Origin: a virus
Direction: 5' to 3' (one strand)
Length of the DNA stretch: 30,640 bases
Virus record (IMG/VR): IMGVR_UViG_3300044646_001426
Location: 1 to 30,640 of that record
Shown here: in pieces, positions 28,759 through 30,640 of the stretch
Layout: every line of letters starts with the position of its first letter
Position numbering within the stretch: position 1 is the first letter of the stretch
Translations under genes and position numbers: made by a program
Notes under the pieces: generated by a model
Told to the model about the DNA's origin: nothing
Databases searched by the model: none
The model's input: only the letters and a program-made list of their open reading frames with translations

Positions 28759-29492
28759 CCCCAATCAAGAAATGGAAAAAATGGATGGCCGTGGGATGCT
28801 CACACGGCGACCAGATCGACCCCGAAGCCCGCAAGGCCGTCCTAACTTTTAAGGAACGCTGGAAACCTGAGCCGTCCGCGACATTTCACTTGGGAGATTT
28901 TTTGGACTTAGCGGCGTTCAGGACTGGAGCCGTCAACGATCCGAACTCCTCCGACCGCGCCGCCAGCGTCAGCGACGATCTCAGCGCCGGGATTGATTTC
29001 CTCCACGAACTCCGGCCACAGCACATCCTCTTCGGCAACCACGAAGCGCGGCTCTACAAGCTCGCCGCCTCGCCCAACGCTCTCGCAGCGCACGCCGCCA
29101 CGCTCACCATCCAAGCCATCGAAGACGCTGCCAAGAAGCTCAAGGCAAGAGTTTATCCCTACCACATCAGAAGCTACGCCCAACTCGGCGGAACAAAATT
29201 CCTGCATGGCTACATGTTCAATGTGCAAGCCATCCGAGACCACGCCGAGACCTACGGCAACTGCGTCCTCGCCCACCTCCATCGAGTCGGCAGCGAACGC
29301 GCCCGCACGCTCGACGGAGCCACCGGCCACTGCGTCGGCATGCTCGCCCGCTTCGACATGGAATACGCCAGCGCCCGCCGCGCGACGCTCGCATGGTCGC
29401 AAGGCTTCGCCTACGGCCACTATTGCGACACCTCCCTCACCGTGAATCTATGCGAACGAAAAAACGGCCACCCGTGGCTGCTCCCGATCTAA
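28755..29492 (+). CDS. Metallophosphoesterase (calcineurin-like)
   Basis: 245 residues. Motifs of the metallophosphoesterase fold: VGCSHGDQ (about 13-20) with the first metal ligands, FHLGDFLDL (about 44-52), ILFGNHEARLYK (about 90-101) with the GNHE signature, LHGYMFN (about 155-161) and VLAHLHRVG (about 177-185). The enzyme should hydrolyse a phosphodiester or phosphoester using two metal ions. Relatives occur widely in phages, with roles in nucleotide or nucleic-acid processing. The start was taken at ATG 28755 in the ATGA overlap, since an upstream extension from 28647 overlaps another gene. Confidence 0.85.
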   Translation: MTPIKKWKKWMAVGCSHGDQIDPEARKAVLTFKERWKPEPSATFHLGDFLDLAAFRTGAVNDPNSSDRAASVSDDLSAGIDFLHELRPQHILFGNHEARLYKLAASPNALAAHAATLTIQAIEDAAKKLKARVYPYHIRSYAQLGGTKFLHGYMFNVQAIRDHAETYGNCVLAHLHRVGSERARTLDGATGHCVGMLARFDMEYASARRATLAWSQGFAYGHYCDTSLTVNLCERKNGHPWLLPI

Positions 29493-29722
29493 CAAAAGCC
29501 TGGAGCGCTTTTTTCGAGGGTGTCGCCGTTACCGACCCCGCCCAACTCAAAAAAGAAGGCTGGCTGACCAACATGGAAATCGCACAACAATCCGGCCTTC
29601 GAGGAAATGCAGGCAGACAACTCGCAGACTTAGCCGTCCGAAATGGAATTCTCGAAAAACGAGCCGTCAAAATAATGATCAAAGGCAGGCGGTGGAATGT
29701 GAACTTTTACCGGCCAAAATAA
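29450..29722 (+). CDS. Small winged-helix-like protein
   Basis: 90 residues from ATG 29450, overlapping the previous gene's end by 43 bases. Residues about 30-90 have a helix-turn-helix look: WLTNMEIAQQSGL (helix and recognition turn), RQLADLAVRNGILEKR (helix), then a beta wing ending in MIKGRRWNVNFYRP. The N-terminus is basic and flexible. Proximity to the attachment site and integrase suggests a control or excision role, but no excisionase motif is recognised. Confidence 0.6.
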   Translation: MRTKKRPPVAAPDLTKAWSAFFEGVAVTDPAQLKKEGWLTNMEIAQQSGLRGNAGRQLADLAVRNGILEKRAVKIMIKGRRWNVNFYRPK

Positions 29723-29729
29723 GACCTCC

Positions 29730-29967
29730 GCGCAACACCAGCGCAACGCTCTTGCAAATCCTTGATTTACAGCACTAGTTTTTTGATTCGTAATCGATAG
29801 GTCACGAGTTCAAATCTCGTCGTCGGCTCTCTCCTTCTGAAGCCCCTCGAACCGCATAAACACTGGCTCGGCGGGCGTTTTTCTGTATCGCACGAAATGG
29901 ATTGAAATGGCACGGCAAATGGTTGAAATTGCCCCCATGAGCGCAACAAGCGCAACACGGCGCAACA
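29730..29967 (+). promoter_or_regulatory. Repeats flanking the attachment core: candidate integrase arm sites
   Basis: GCGCAACA occurs at 29730-29737, as a one-mismatch copy at 29741-29748, and at 29941-29948, 29950-29957 and 29960-29967, so two copies lie left and three right of the tRNA core. The right copies are 9-10 bp apart, one helical turn, and lie in the first codons of the integrase gene. A second pair, AAATGGATTGAAATGG (29895-29910) and AAATGGTTGAAATTG (29917-29931), also lies just ahead of the gene. Such direct repeats are typical of arm-type integrase or excisionase sites. A weak hairpin followed by GTTTTT near 29842-29883 could end transcription. Confidence 0.55.
29782..29828 (+). 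other. 3' half of tRNA-Thr(CGT): attachment site core (attP)
   Basis: The sequence gives an anticodon loop TTCGTAA (29787-29793) flanked by GA/TC pairs, a T-stem ACGAG/CTCGT around TTCAAAT (29804-29820) and an acceptor strand CGTCGGC with discriminator T. The anticodon is CGT, that is Thr. Upstream of about 29782 there is no D-arm or acceptor strand, and the lower anticodon stem is mismatched, so only the 3' half from the anticodon stem onward is present. That is the usual extent of the identity block of a tyrosine-integrase attP. No CCA is encoded. With integrase following at 29937, this is most likely attP of a non-integrated genome. Confidence 0.8.
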
Positions 29968-30640
29968 AGCCGGTGGTAACCATTCGCACGGCGACGGTGC
30001 GGGGGGAACCTCGATTCGTGGTTTTTTCGCGGATCAATGGCGTCGCCAAGCGGGAATTTTTTCGCACCCAGGCGGAGGCGCGGGTTCATCAGGCGGCACT
30101 CTTGGAGAAGCTGGAGACTCGCGGGACGGAGGCTTTCACCGGCCCGGCGGGAATGACGGTGGCGCAGGGGTGGCGGGAGTTCTGCCTGGCGCGGATGCCG
30201 AAGCTGAAGGATGGGAACCACCGGCGGCTCTTGGAGTGGTGGTGGGGGAAGTTCGTGGCGGAGTATGGCGCGAAGGAACTCCGCGACATCAAAGCGATTC
30301 ACATCGATGCGTTTCTCTCGCGGCCGGGGTGGTCGGGGACTACGGCGAACCAAGGGTTCGTGTATCTCCGGCTCGTCTGGAATTGGCTGGTTCGCTACGA
30401 ACTCACATCGACCAATCCGGTGCTCAAGATCGACACGCCGAAGGCCGCGCCGGAGCATCACCTCTTGACGGTGGCGGAGGTGAAGCGGTTGCTGGCGCTC
30501 ACTAAAAAAGATGCGCGCCTCCGCGCTTGGCTCGTGCTCGGAGTTTTTGGCGGCATGCGAATCTCGGAGGTGTGGCGGTGTGAGCCGAAGCACATCGAGC
30601 ATGAGGAAATCTTTGTGCCGATCCGCAAATCCACGGACAT
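29937..30640 (+). CDS. int: Tyrosine-type site-specific integrase (partial at right edge)
   Basis: An open frame from ATG 29937 runs to the window edge (at least 234 residues). An N-terminal basic, beta-like arm-binding part (SATSATRRNKPVVTIRTATV) precedes a SAM-like core-binding domain (REFCLARMPKLKDGNHRRLL, IKAIHIDAFLSRPGWSG, NQGFVYLRLVWNWLVRYELT). The start of the catalytic domain includes LTVAEVKRLLALT and GVFGGMRISEV with the first catalytic Arg at 208. The remaining catalytic residues, including the tyrosine, lie beyond the window. Codon use is G-rich (many gcg, ggg, cgg codons), unlike the C-rich genes to the left. It would recombine attP (29782-29828) with the host tRNA-Thr gene. Confidence 0.9.
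   Translation, partial: MSATSATRRNKPVVTIRTATVRGEPRFVVFSRINGVAKREFFRTQAEARVHQAALLEKLETRGTEAFTGPAGMTVAQGWREFCLARMPKLKDGNHRRLLEWWWGKFVAEYGAKELRDIKAIHIDAFLSRPGWSGTTANQGFVYLRLVWNWLVRYELTSTNPVLKIDTPKAAPEHHLLTVAEVKRLLALTKKDARLRAWLVLGVFGGMRISEVWRCEPKHIEHEEIFVPIRKSTD

Noticed and set aside
29802-30602. Minus-strand frame across the attachment site and integrase
   Set aside because: It reads the tRNA half and the integrase backwards, a familiar artefact; the + strand frame has integrase motifs.
1-30640. CRISPR arrays or transposase-bearing insertion sequences
   Set aside because: No regularly spaced repeats with unique spacers and no transposase-like frame were found.

Overview
This window reads as most of the late half of a temperate siphovirus (lambda-like gene order), carried on one strand: all supported genes are on the + strand. 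The terminase (GpA type), lambda-type portal, ClpP-type head protease, short tail tube, frameshifted tail chaperone, one tape measure gene and absence of any contractile sheath or baseplate-wedge genes point to a non-contractile tail. The host is probably a GC-rich bacterium outside Proteobacteria and Firmicutes. Most starts lack a Shine-Dalgarno sequence, A/C-rich leaders precede the abundant structural genes, and coding strands are C-rich. I suspect a Verrucomicrobiota-like host, but the sequence alone does not prove it.

Layout. 1-114: tail of an unidentified upstream gene. 213-875: terminase small subunit. 872-4707: a tightly overlapping four-gene cargo block inserted between the two terminase genes (ParB-like protein, C5-cytosine DNA methyltransferase, asparagine-synthetase-like amidotransferase, CmoA-like SAM enzyme). 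4704-6407: terminase large subunit. 6411-8458: small genes, most with their own promoter and a 12-bp repeat array, ending in a ribbon-helix-helix regulator followed by an operator-like promoter region. 8611-12952: head genes (small connector candidate, portal, protease with a scaffold-like tail, major capsid), closed by an intrinsic terminator. 13050-18333: connector, tail completion, tail tube, tail chaperone with a predicted -1 frameshift, and tape measure. 18339-26912: tail tip and a large, modular set of fibre genes with several AT-rich inserts. 26909-28260: lysis (inner spanin or holin candidate, small membrane protein, lipoprotein/outer spanin candidate, amidase endolysin). 28262-29722: small accessory genes including a metallophosphoesterase. 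29782-29828: the 3' half of a tRNA-Thr(CGT), which I interpret as attP, followed by a tyrosine integrase running off the right edge.

The order late genes, then tRNA 3' half, then integrase is what a circular or virion-form genome shows. A simple integrated prophage would carry integrase at the other end, so the sequence may derive from a free phage or episome, or from tandem elements.

The most interesting content is the cargo block at 872-4707. A CmoA-like enzyme could make carboxy-SAM. The cytosine methyltransferase has Arg in place of the near-invariant Asn of motif X, a position linked to carboxy-SAM use in an engineered C5-methyltransferase. An AsnB-like enzyme performs exactly the chemistry needed to turn a -CH2-COO group into -CH2-CONH2. 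Together they suggest a phage DNA hypermodification route from cytosine to 5-carboxymethylcytosine to 5-carbamoylmethylcytosine. This is an inference from gene content and one key residue, not a demonstrated pathway.
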